A stretch of 64,000 bases of DNA from Eudorina sp. 2006-703-Eu-15 (taxonomy: Eukaryota > Chlorophyta > Chlorophyceae > Chlamydomonadales > Volvocaceae): positions 310,501 to 374,500 of the forward strand of contig BDSI01000070.1 in the NCBI GenBank assembly GCA_003117195.1, in the 5' to 3' direction. Below are positions 1-11,183 of the stretch, piece after piece. The notes under the pieces were generated by a model. The model was not told where the DNA came from. It searched no databases and saw only the letters and a list, made by a program, of their open reading frames with translations. Positions within the stretch are counted from its first letter, which is position 1; each line of letters starts with the position of its first letter. Position numbers and translations under genes: made by a program.

Positions 1-724
1 ACCGAAGCGTGTGTCGTCATGCTGCATGTTTGTGAATCCTAGCCACTGTGGCGAGCAGCATCTAATGACTGCGTTCCTATCGGTCAGATTTCTTCCCGAA
101 GCCCAAGGCCGGGATTCACGGCCAGGGCGTTACTTAGTCCGACGGCAAGGACCGAGTGTTGACGCAAACACGATTAGTCATCATTGGAGCAGCAATCGCT
201 CTGAAAATTTCTTTCCGAAGGTCGCCTCGAAGATGAATCGACGATTCCATGAACCCGGGCAATTCCACAGATCCAGCAGTGCCTATGATTATGTTGACTT
301 GATATGTATCTGGCATGTCTGCAAGTAAGGTCCAAACTGTAGCCGACGCCCAAAGGCGACCTAACCGATTTGGCCGAGCAGAAAGATGCGATGCTCTCTA
401 CGACGAAAGCGTTCACTCACAATGCAATGCAATCTACTGTAGCAACCTTGATAATGAACTGAATGTACTTCGCATAGCTTGATGAGCAATATTTCGTTTG
501 CAGCTCATGAAATGCCTTCGTTGTATGATAACTGCAAAAGCCCTTATGAGTATGGTATATAACTCGCAGCGAGTTCAGGCGTGATCGCGGCAAAGTTTGG
601 CACGCGCCGGCACACGCCTCTGGTCAAGCAATCCACATACTCCGCAAGAGTTACCCGGCGTGCGGTGCCTTTTGTTGGCTTACGACCATTCCACGTGCCT
701 ACCATTGGATCAAAGCAGAGCGAA
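1..724. other. 5' flank of the NRAMP gene, no gene seen
   Basis: No open frame here has splice signals or recognisable protein sequence. The right part is the presumed promoter and 5' UTR of the transporter that starts at 725. The frame leading into that start is open for about 145 bases but has no upstream ATG. Confidence 0.5.
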
Positions 725-3700
725 ATGTCTTCAAATGTGGAACCATGCCCTGGGACGGGGCCAGTGGTCGTCACTGTTGAGGAGCCCGACTGGCCTGAGA
801 GCCCCACGCACAGATTTTCATTCAGACGGCTTTTTCAATTCATGGGACCGGGCATTCTTATGTCCATAGCTTATGTGGTACGTTCAGGGGCATGGCATGT
901 GCGTAGCGCGGTCCGTCGCCTCCACAAGCGCACCCCGCAGATCTCGCCCTGTTTTGCCGTTTGCCATATGCCTCTTCTATGTCTGCGTGTGCATATCAAT
1001 CTGGAAGGGAAACCTTGTTGCCGCGAGCTGTTCTGTTCCTCGCCGCTGGTCCAATGTATGTCCGCGTCTGACCCAACGCGCGTCGGCCGACCTCCGCGGC
1101 GCCGATCCGAGCACGTTCGCGTAATCGACAAAGCCGCCGAAGTAATTGATATGCGCGCGCCTCGTGCTCTCACTGCTCGCCGCGATGCGCGCCCACAATT
1201 ACCTCGGCTGGGCCTGCAACCGTCAATGCCTCCCTCCCCCTGGCTACCGTAGGCCCGTCTCCGCTGCTCCTCCTGGCTGCACGTCCCTCGCCCATCTTAC
1301 CCTGCACTGCCCAAGCCCCACGCTTCCGGCACACACGCGTCGACCTCCGCTCCCATCCGCGCCCCCGCCCCTCCCCCGCCGCCCTCAGGACCCCGGCAAC
1401 TTGGAGAGCGATCTGCAGGTCGGCGCGCAGGCGGGCTACGTGCTGCTGTGGCTGCTGCTGCTGAGCACCTTCATGGTGGGTGGGGTGGGGGGTGGGGGAC
1501 AGGCTGATGTACAGTATACGGCACGGTACGGCGGTGTACGGTACAACATTGCTGGTCAGTACTTGTCGACGTCTGCATGCAGCGGGATCCCGGTCCCAGC
1601 CCGCACAGCCGGGCACCCACCCATGTGTGCGGACCGGTACGCGGACGTTGACGCCCCGAGATGTATGTACCCCGGCAGCGCAACCGCACCGCACCGCAGC
1701 CCCACCGAACCGCAAACTATAATTATTTCTCTTGCCACTACTGCCGCACCCCGTGCCCCGCGTTGCCCGTCCGCGCCGCCACCCCGCGCAAAGCCGTGGG
1801 CGGTAATAGACGCATTCAGGCGCCGTGTCGGCACCGGAATCCGCGCCGTGTCAACGACTTGCGGCCCACCACTGTTCGCTATACCCATACCCATACCCGG
1901 GCGCGTTCCCTGCCCCTCCCCCACCCCTCCGCCGGCGGACCCGCAGGGCCTCATTGTTCAGATGCAGGCCGCCAAGCTGGGGGTGGTGACTGGCAAGCAC
2001 CTGGCGCAGCACTGCCGGTGAGCCGGGGCGGGGCGGGGCCGGAGGGCGAGGCAGGGAGGAGGGAGGGAGGCAAGCGACGGGGAGGGAGGCAGGCGGTTCG
2101 ACGGATAGGGCCCCTGTGTCCATCTTGGCCCTCAAATGCGCCACCGGATCCCTCATCGCGCGGATCAGCACTCTTGACCTCGGGGGGGTCGCCCTGCGGC
2201 TCGGACCCACATCACCGTACTGTCTTACCGTCGTACTTCCGCAGGCAGCAGTACCCGCCCCTGCCGCGCATCATCCTCTGGCTGATGGCGGAGATCGCCA
2301 TCATTGGCAGCGACATCCAGGAGGTCATCGGTGGGTGGGGGATGGGGGGGTTTCGGATGGACTGGATCGGGTGGGGGAGGCGCGGGTTGAGGGCGCGTCT
2401 GGCAGACGGGTGACCCACGGGTCAGTGGTTGGGACGCGATGCGCCCGGGGATTGCCCATCTCCCCGGGGAAGACCTGGGCGCGGCGTACCGGCGAGTGGC
2501 GCCCTGCGGCTGTGGGGGCTTTGATGTGGGCGGCCTTGGACGAGCCTCGGACGAGCTGCATGGCTTCCCTGTCCCGCCATGGTAAAACAATCCGGGGGCT
2601 GCTCTGGCAGCAGTCAGCGCAATTCATGGTTGCCTACCACTTTCCCACACCTCGTCCCGATGCCCCCCCACCCCCGACAGGCAGCGCCATCGCGCTGGCC
2701 CTGCTGAGCGGCGGCCGTCTGCCCCTGTGGGCGGGAGTGCTGCTCACCGCGGTGGACTCGTTCGCGCTGCTGTTCATTGAGCGGCTGGGGATACGGGTCC
2801 TGGAGGTAGGTAGGGGTAGGGGTCCTGGAGGTAGGTAGGGGTAGGGGTCCTGGAGGTGGGTAGGGGTCCTGGAGGTGGGTGGGGGTAGGGGTCCTGGAGG
2901 TGAGGGAGCAGCGGCCCCGGGACCCGGGGGGGACCCCGGGGGGCGGGTGTGAGAGGGGGCTCGCCTGGGTTGGACGTGGGAGGGGAAGGCGGCAGCAGGG
3001 CGGCCGGCTCGGTTGCGACGCGGACTCCTCAGCCCCCAGCAAGCCGCGGACGGGTCGGGGAGCAGCGGTCCAGCCTTCTAGGATAACGTGGTGGGTTTGC
3101 TAGGTTTCCGTTATCATGGGGGGCTTTGCTCCCCCTCACCCCCCACACCGGGTCACCTCCGCGTTATGATCTCTCCCGCTGTCAGCCAGGCTGACTGCAG
3201 TACATGGATACGACCACCTGCCTGTCCGATCCGAGTCGCTGACCCGGCCGCGCGTCTCCCTGCTCTCCTTCATCTGTCCGCTCCTGATCCTCCCCCCGCT
3301 GCTCCGTCCCCTCCTGCTAGGGTTTCTTCGCGGCGATGGTGGGTATTATGGTGGGTACCTTCGGCGTCATGTACGCGGATGCAGATGTGCCTGCCGGCGA
3401 GGTGATCAGGGGCTTCACGGTGCCCCAGCTGCCGCGGAAGGACCTGCCCGTGGTGGGTGGTGGGCTGGGTGGGTGGGTGGCTGGGTGGCTGGGTGGGTGG
3501 CTGGGGTGAGGGTTTGGAAGCGGCCGGTCGGAGACCAGGGTTGGGTCGGGTCCAGGGGGCAGGCGGGGTGGAGTTTGTGGTTTCGGAACGTGTACGTTGT
3601 CGCCGTCTGCCTGCCTTTGTACAGCAGGACGGGTGGAGGGCATCAATGCTCCGGTAGCCAGTGTGGCGAGTTTCTTAGTGTGAAGCAGTGGCAGTGGCCT

Positions 3701-6700
3701 GCGACTCGCCCCTCCCTCCTGTAGCACCCCCTCCCTCACTCGCTGGCGGTCAGCGCAGTCCATTAAGTGAACCCGTTCGCCCTCCCTCCCTCCCTCCCTT
3801 ACCTCCTCCCCCTCCCCCAGGCGGTGGCCCTGATGGGCTCCCTCATCATGCCCCACAACATCTACCTCCACAGCGCGCTGGTTCAGACCCGGCGGCTGGC
3901 CAGTGACCGCCCGGCGGCCAAGCGGGAGGCGCTGACGTACTTCGGCATCGAGAGCGCCCTGTCGCTGGTGGTGAGCTGGAAGGGGGTAAGGGGAGGGGAG
4001 GGGAGGGGAGGGGAGGGGAGGGGAGGGGAGGGGAGGGTCGCAGGGGGGGGGGTAAGGGAGGGAGTACAGCGAATGGGAAGGTGCATCCGAGACAAACTGC
4101 GCTGACTGCAACCGCAAGGATATGGGCTGTACCCGTACCAGGACCTCCAGCGCCGTGAGACGGTCACCTGCTAGACCGGGTGTGCGAGGTTGATCTCTAG
4201 GGTTTCATCCAAGAAGTCTCTACGAGGATGACAGCTTACTACAGCAAATAAGGTTCAAGCGAACGAGGTTCAAACGATGAAGGTTCGGGCTGATCGCAAG
4301 TCCGGGGCCCGTGTAGAGGGGCCAGACCCGGTGTGACTATGACATGACGAGGAGGAGGAACCTGGACAGCGGGAGGGGAGAGAAGGAGGAACTGCAGTAG
4401 CGCTCTTGGCATCTAAGGGGGCGGGACCCGACCTGACCCGGGTAGGGGGACCTGACCCGGGTAGGGGGACCTGACCCGGGTAGGGGGACCTGACCCGGGT
4501 AGGGGGACCTGACCCGGGTAGGGGGACCTGACCCGGGTAGGGGACCTGACCCGGGTAGGGGGACCTGACCCGGGTAGGGGGACCTGACCCGGGTAGGGGG
4601 ACCTGACCCGGGTAGGGGGACCTGACCCGGGTAGGGGGACCTGACCCGGGTAGGGGGACCTGACCCGGGGAGCCTGAGAGCTCCAGGGGGCCCTCGCTGA
4701 GGCCAGCAGGGGCAACGCATTGGGATGCAGGATGGAAACAGCTCAAGACACAGCCGGATATGCGTTGGGTTTGGGGGTTGAAACCCAAACCTAAACCCGG
4801 GAGGACGACAGGGTGGGGGATGCAGAGAGGAAACACGGCGGTGCGGGCAGCTATCAGCCGTCGTGCGGGTAGGACTGGAGGCGGCTGTTTGGGGTCTTTG
4901 ACAGCCTAGGTCGCTGGTTCGGCCGAGGGGGCCGGCCGCCCGGTTAGGCGAGGGAGGCGTACCCGCCCACTCAGCAGCTTGCCTCTCTCCACGAACCCTT
5001 CCCCGCACCGAACTCCGGGTCCTCCGGATCGGCCCGGGGCCCCCACCCCGGCAGTCGATTGTCGCTCCTGTCCAGGGCTGACCCCTCCTCCTTACCGGCC
5101 TAAGGCTTCCCCACCTCTCCGCCTCCTGCCCTCGCCGGGTCCAGGTGGCGGTGGTGATCAATCTGTTCATCACGGCGGTGTTCGCGGCGGGCTTCTACGG
5201 AGCGGACCTGCCCGACATCGGGCTGCAGAACGCGGGGAGGTACCTGGGGGACACCTACGGACAACCGGTGGGTGGAGAGGGGTGGGTGGGCTGGGATGGG
5301 GTGGGGGATGGGTGGGTGGGAAGGCCGGAGGGGTGGGTGGGCTGGGGTGGGGTGGGGTGGGGTGGGCTGGGGTGGGGTGGGGTGGGCTGGGGTGGGGTGG
5401 GGTGGGCCGTGGGGCATGCGGGGAAGGGTATGGGGGGACGGGAGCGGGAGCGTCTCCGGCAGCAGCAGCGTGGGTCGGTGGGTCGGTGTCCACGCGCTGG
5501 AGGGTGGAGGGCGCTCTCCTCTCCTCTCCGGGGCTGCACTGCGGAGCGGCACGCGCGGTGCTGTCGGGTCACTCCTCGTGCCTCAGCCAGCCTCAGTCGC
5601 AACCCTGTAACCTATGTGGTCGTGCCCTAGTGCGCTTACCACCACCACCACCCCTCCCAGCATTGACACGCCTGGCTGTCCCTGTCGCCTTCGTCACCCT
5701 CGTGCTACCCCTTCCCTGTCTCCGCCCTCTTCGCACACGCCTCCGGCCACCCGCCCTGCCTCCTGGACCCTCCCTCGTCCCCCACCTCCCCCACCTCCCC
5801 CCCAGGTGGTGTACATCTGGGCTCTTGGGCTGCTGGCGGCGGGTCAGTCGTCCACCATGACGGGCACCTACACGGGCCAGTTTGTGATGGGCGGATACCT
5901 GGTGGGGCGGGTGGGGGAGGGTTGGAGGGGAGAGCGAGGGAGGGAGGGTGTCATTGGTATTGGAACTGCTGGCCGCGGGCCGGCTAGGTAGCCGCAGTCC
6001 TTGGGTTCAACCGCCATCTTCGCGCCAGCCCAACTACGGTGTTTCCTACGTGGTCAGCCGTCCACTGTCTGATCACATCAGCTTCTACTACGTTCGCCTG
6101 AGTCGACGCTTCGCTGTCATCGTCCATCCCAACATCGACGGTTATCGGTTTGTCGCTTTAATGACAAAGGGGGAACGAGGGAGGCGGGGAAACAGGCAGG
6201 CAGGCGGGCGAGCAAGGTGATTTGCACGAAGGGGGGAAATGCGTGTGCGACAATCAGGGGATGCATTAACTCAGGCCAGAAGACTCATGCCGAGTGAGCG
6301 GGAGGGCCGCGAGGCGGGGCCGCAGGAGGGCTCCTGATATGTGTCCAGGGGGACCATCCAGGGGTCCGCAAACTCTCCTTCAGTCCCTCTGTCCCTCTTC
6401 GCCCCCTGCTGTGTCCTGTTCGCCTCCGCGACCCCTCTCCCCTCCCCTCCCCTCCCAGGACCTCAACGTGACCCCCTGGGCCCGAGTGGCCATCACCCGG
6501 GCGGTGGCCATCGCCCCCACGCTGCTGGTGGCGCTGCTGTGCGGCCGCGGGGACGGCAACCAGCTGGACCAACTCAACCAGGGGCTCAACCTGCTGCAGA
6601 GCATTCAGCTGCCCTTCGCGCTGGTGCCGGTGCGTCGGGTCGAATCGGATGTGTCGAGGGAGGCAGGGAGGCGGGAGGATTTGTTGGACGGGGCTGTCCG

Positions 6701-8138
6701 CCGCGGGCAGGGGCTTGGTCAAGAGGGCGGCGAGTGCGCCTGTGGCTATCCTTACAAGGGAGTGGGTACGTCGTGTAGGGGTTAAAAAGGAAACGGCCCA
6801 GGGTGTCCTGTGGTGGGTGCTATGTGGGCCCCCCTGTGGATCTGCCCCCCTGACGGCACCCCCTCTGGCGGGTGCATCACCCAGGAGCCCACCGCCCACC
6901 ACCAGTCTGCCGCATCCCCACAACATCCAATTATGTCCGCACCTGCAAATGTTTATACTATGTCATATCACGTCATACCATGTCATACCACGTCATACCA
7001 TGCAACACCCTACCGCGCTTGCTGGTCGCCACTGAACCCCGCATTGACCCGCATTCACACCACCAACACCCAGACCGCCATTCGTTCTGGGCTGAGCATC
7101 CATCCGTCTTGAGCTTTTAACCCAGCCCTCCTCCCTCCCACGTGTGCTCCGCGCCTCTCCCGCCCCTCTCCCCAGGTCCTCACCTTCGCCTCCTCCCCGG
7201 CCATCATGGGCGAGTTCGCCAACTCCGCCCTCACCTCCCTCACCTGCTGGGCCATCGCCGGGCTTGTCGTACTCATCAACGGCCTCGCCGTCTACCAGGT
7301 CGCGTACGAGGCCGTGGTGGCCGACCCGTGGGTCACCGGCACCGCCCTGTCGGTCCTCACCGCCCTGTACCTCATGCTGGTGCTCTACCTGGTGATGGGA
7401 CCGCAGTCGCAGATCAGCAGGTGGCTGGGCTGGAGCTGGGCGTGCTGCGGCGGCGGCAAGGGGTCGGGGGCGGGCTCCGAAACCGAGCCGCTGCTGGGGC
7501 AGGCGGACCGGGCGGAGGCGGGCGAGGCGGAGGCCGCAGCGGTGGCCGGGTGCGCCAGGGCGGCGTGCGGCTGCTGCGCGGGCTGCCGCTGCTGGGAGAG
7601 AGCGGGGGAGGAGGGTGGCAAGGGGAGGGTGGCGGCGGCGGCGGACAGCAAGGGCGCGGCGGAAGCGCCGGGGTGGGTCAAGGTGGGCGGCGGCGGGAAA
7701 TCGGTGGCAGGCGAGATGGTGGTGGCGGCGGCGTCGCCGGTGACGCCGGCGGCGTGCTGCGGCTGCCGGCAGCAGCGGCGCGGCGGTGTGGGGATGCCCG
7801 AGGGACAGGGCGACAGCAGCCGCAGCTCCGGCGGCTGCGGCGGCGGCGGGGAGCCGCGGACGCCGTCCCTCTCAGATGTGGCGGAGGTCCTGCTGGGGGA
7901 GGTCCCCGGGGCGGAGGAGGAGGGAAGTAGGGAGGGCGCGTCGGCGCGGGCGCCGTGGGGATGTGCGGCGGTGGCAGCGGAGGCCGACGGGTCGGGAGCC
8001 GCCGAGCTCCAGGGGCGGGGGCAGGATGCCTCCTCCCAGGGTGCCGGTGCCGGCGGGTGTTGCGGCGGGTCGGGGGCGTCGTCGTCGTCCTCGCCGAGGG
8101 CGAATGGAGGCCCCGGGGGAGGGGGAAAGCAACCGTGA
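725..8138 (+). CDS. NRAMP-family divalent metal transporter, 11 exons
   Basis: Proton-coupled Fe2+/Mn2+ transporter of the NRAMP/DMT1 family, a polytopic membrane protein. Exons: 725-877, 1389-1475, 1947-2017, 2245-2330, 2681-2805, 3321-3452, 3821-3970, 5145-5267, 5806-5901, 6459-6629, 7176-8138. They join in frame to 718 residues. The family signatures are present: DPGNLE in TM1 (about residue 52), MPHNIYLHS in TM6 (about 228) and the transport motif [13 protein letters not shown] (about 322). The start is the first ATG of an open frame that runs straight into the typical N-terminal core ([11 protein letters not shown]). The family core is about 500 residues; here it ends near residue 475 and is followed by about 240 Gly/Ala/Ser-rich residues with Cys clusters such as [15 protein letters not shown]. 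Several introns are filled with minisatellites. The family is certain; the metal carried and the membrane (plasma, vacuole or acidocalcisome) cannot be told from sequence. Confidence 0.95.
2795..2905 (+). repeat. Tandem repeat duplicating an exon's own donor site
   Basis: The end of NRAMP exon 5 and the start of intron 5 read GGTCCTGGAG|GTAGGT. The segment GGTCCTGGAGGT, followed by a variable GGTAGGGG spacer, recurs about five times in succession. Each copy is therefore a potential 5' splice site preceded by the same last codons. Confidence 0.8.
3985..4036 (+). repeat. (GGGGA)n microsatellite in NRAMP intron 7
   Basis: About ten copies of the 5-mer GGGGA/AGGGG lie just inside the 5' end of intron 7. 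Confidence 0.85.
4430..4672 (+). repeat. 19-bp minisatellite, about 13 copies, NRAMP intron 7
   Basis: The unit is ACCTGACCCGGGTAGGGGG, almost perfectly repeated; one copy has lost a G near 4541. It keeps all three minus-strand frames open for up to about 80 codons, which creates false open frames ([16 protein letters not shown]) that are not genes. Confidence 0.92.
5270..5415 (+). repeat. GGGGT/GGGCT-rich minisatellite, NRAMP intron 8
   Basis: Starts at the donor of exon 8 and consists of variants of GGTGGGGTGGGCTGG. It is strongly strand-asymmetric (G-rich on the sense strand), so it could form G-quadruplexes in the pre-mRNA. Confidence 0.85.
6775..6810 (+). repeat. Dispersed repeat copy (AAAAAGAAAC-GCCCAG family), NRAMP intron 10
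   Basis: The sequence GGGGTTAAAAAGGAAACGGCCCAGG resembles copies at 15809 and 39611 and, in reverse, the repeats at 32085 and 60970. Confidence 0.5.
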
Positions 8139-11100
8139 GGAATCGAATCTGGCGGTAGGGGCGGAGGCCAGTGGCGGTGTGGACGGCGGAGGCGCCTGCG
8201 CCTGGGGGTCAGGTCTTCGGTGGCCATCATACACAAAGCATACGCATCGGTATCGGGCGGGTTTTAGCACTCAACCAGTGTACGGACAGCAACCTCCCCG
8301 GCATAATAATTACTTAACCCCGGGTACACCCGCCTCCTCCTGCTGCTGCTGCGGCGGCGGCGGCAGCGGCGTCCTGTCGCTCGTGGCCGCATCGCCAGTC
8401 CGTCCGCCCCTCCGCGGCGCCATCCGTCCAACTGCTCCATCCGCCCAGGGGGTTCGCGCTGCTGGCCTTTATGGACGTGGCCTGTGGCCTGGGGACATGC
8501 AAATGAACGAGGATTGTCCGCCATCGATGGCCGCGCATTGCGGCACTCCTCGCCACCTGTAGGACACTTGAAGGAGTGGCCCGTGACTGCGCCGACCTGT
8601 CGCTGCTGCCTCTCCCCGCGGCGTCGCGCCGTCATCGGAAGGCCCCTCCCCCCCGAGTAGAGAACTGCCCCGAGTCAGCCGAGAGCGTCCGAGGGGGGCG
8701 ACCATGCGCGTGCCTGTGTGCGTTTGTGTATGTCGTACATGGTGTGGTGCGAGAGCGCGGGACCATGGGGCGGGGCCGGGCATCCCCTCTCGGTAATAGG
8801 GGGCCGGTACGGACCTGCCCCGCCCCGCTGCCCCCGCCCGTGTGGTGTGCAGCGGCGCTGCTCGTGAGGGGCGTCGGTGCGCTGCCGGGCCGGGCCCGGG
8901 GGGGGAGCCGCCGGACCGACGTTGCGACTGGCAGTGCAGTGCAGTGCATGTGCGGCGGCACCCTGCTTCGTGCGGACCAAGCTGGGGCCTGGGGGCTGAA
9001 CGAGAACGGGAGGCTGCGGGAGTGCTGGCGCCTAAGAGAGTCTCGCTGGTCCCGGCCCTTAGCTTTGGGGTAGGTCTGGCCGTCTGGGCGAGGGTGTGGC
9101 GGGTGTCGGGCATCTGGCGGACAGTTGGTGTGGCAAGGCCATTGGGTTGTCCCGGACTGTTGAGGGCCGGCACTCTGTTGGGTGCGGCGCGACCGGGAGG
9201 GAGCTGGTCCGTGTCAGTCAGTCAGGCAGTGGAGGTGCTCCGTTCGGGTCGCCGACCCAGATGGAGCCGACCCTCCTCCCGGACGGACGGAGCGTTTCCG
9301 CGGTGCCCGGCGTTGACCGGAGCGGTGGAGATGAGGTGGAGATGGAGATGCAGTAAGATCTTTTTTCTTCTTTTCGTGGCGGGGCTCCGATGTCTGACTC
9401 GGACTCGGGCCGGGCCCGGCGCCGACCGATCTGCGAAGTAAGAGGGGCCGCGAAGGCGACGAGAGTTGTCGGTCGGTGGTGGATCTGGCAAGCAGGGGGG
9501 TTGGGGAGAGCGGAGCAGGACGGAGGGGCCGCCTCACCTCATCTTCACCTCACCCCTTAGGGAGTGCACCATATCTCCATATGTATGCGATACGCACCGC
9601 AGTCAGAGCAGTAAAAGAGCAGAGCCAACATGAGCAATAGCAGCAGCAGCGCAACTTTGGAATACTGCCAATTACTTCTTCTTTTAACGGATATGTTTTG
9701 ATGAGCGGCAGGGCAACCGTTGTCCGGTGGTTGGGTGGCTGAGAGTTCGTTTGGTCCGTCGTCTCTGCAGCCTGCATGGTTCGTTTGTTGGTGCGCAATT
9801 GGATGATGACATTTTACGGTATACTGCAGGGTTGCGCAACAGAGAGCCAACTGATGAAGCATGCGGTTGGGATTTGGGGGGTTAAATTCGTACGACAGCG
9901 GGGGGTGGGGGATGGGGCCGGGGCGGCGGGGGCCGGCGCACCTTGACAGTTGTTGCCGGGGGCCTTGCGCTTGGGCGCGTTGGTGCGGCAGGTGACGGCG
10001 GCTGAGAGGAAAGCACGGAGAGGTTGCTGAGGGGTTCCGCGGGAGGTGCCTGATCGAGCGGCTGGAGGCTGCTCCGCCCCTTGTACATTGGGTCTTTCAT
10101 GGCTGCTGTGCTGTTGTTTTGGTCCTGCTTTGTTGGTCTACCGATTTTTCATACGGACAAGGTAACAGGCCGATGACAGGTGCCTGCATACTGATAGTCT
10201 ACGCTTCAGAGCCCAGGGCAAGTTATGTTAATAGGGTTGTCGGTTTGTAGGGGTTGATGGGGATTTACCTGGTTTGGCTGGTTGAGGATTTGATCATATT
10301 GGATCCGTTGAGGGCACGACATCGAATCAGCGCCGAAGGCTGTATATGTCCCCACCGGAGTCCCAACTGTCCCGAGTCCGGACCGGTCGGGGGCCTCTAG
10401 GTCGGAGACGGGGGAACGGGCCGAATCCGTCTTCACCACGCACGGACGGACGGACGGACGGACTGCAACTCGTGGCGATGATGACGGGTCTGCCGTGTGA
10501 CAGGTTGGTTAATCATGGACGTGTTGGTTCCAGGGTTGACCCATCCGGTCGTGCTTGGCACGGGTGGAGCAGTGAAAAGGGAGAGCGACGCGTGCTGAGG
10601 GAACGGGCGGGGCGGAGTGTGGGGTCACACGATGGAGGTCCTTGGCGCTGCAGCCGCTGGACGACGGCCGCACTCCATTAGGGATGGCCGCCCCTGTAAC
10701 TCTGTGAGCCCGTCGGGAGTCCTGGATGCCTCCCGGCACTCCACACTGATTCTTTGTTGAGCGGTCTAAGCATGTTGCAGGGGACCCATCCGGATCATCG
10801 GTCCGTACCTATCAGGAGAAACGCTCTGCCCAGGGCCCCGCCGACGAAGCAAAGGGATAACGCTTAATACCACCTCGTCCAGCGGTTGACAGTTGCCCTC
10901 CTGCCATGGGCGACATCCACTCGGCAAGCAGCACAGAGCGCTGTCTTTGCGGAGTGCTGTATCAGATGTTCAGATCGATCTTCCCCAGGAGCCCGGACCC
11001 CGCACGCCGCACCCCACACAGGTCACGTCCACGGGTTGCCGTGTCCGGCCCACTACCCCCTTCGACCTGGCTGACCCTGCTCTGCCTCCTTGCTAGCCGC

Positions 11101-11183
11101 CACCTCGCCAGCTCGCCCTCCGCCCCTCCCCCATATCCCGGCTGCTGGTCATCCGCTCCTCCCCCGCTCCCCCGCCTGAGGAC
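8139..11183. other. Gap between NRAMP and protease: 3' UTRs, no supported gene
   Basis: Holds the 3' UTR of the transporter on the left and that of the minus-strand protease on the right. Small simple repeats occur, for example (ACGG)n near 10441-10462. I see no exon with convincing homology. A minus-strand segment near 9940-10005 has exon-like borders and two Cys but is too short to assign. Confidence 0.5.

Noticed and set aside
885..900. Possible iron-responsive element in NRAMP intron 1 (TGGCATGT)
   Set aside because: Only the 3' half of the FeRE consensus I remember from Chlamydomonas fits; the 5' half does not, and one partial hit is expected by chance.
4337..5173. Minus-strand open frames with [12 protein letters not shown] repeats
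   Set aside because: They are translations of the 19-bp minisatellite inside an NRAMP intron; no start context, splice sites or homology.
9940..10005. Possible Cys-containing minus-strand exon (VTCRTNAPKRKAPGNNC) reminiscent of pherophorin-like proteins
   Set aside because: Exon-like borders exist, but it is about 20 codons with no neighbouring exon; too little to call.
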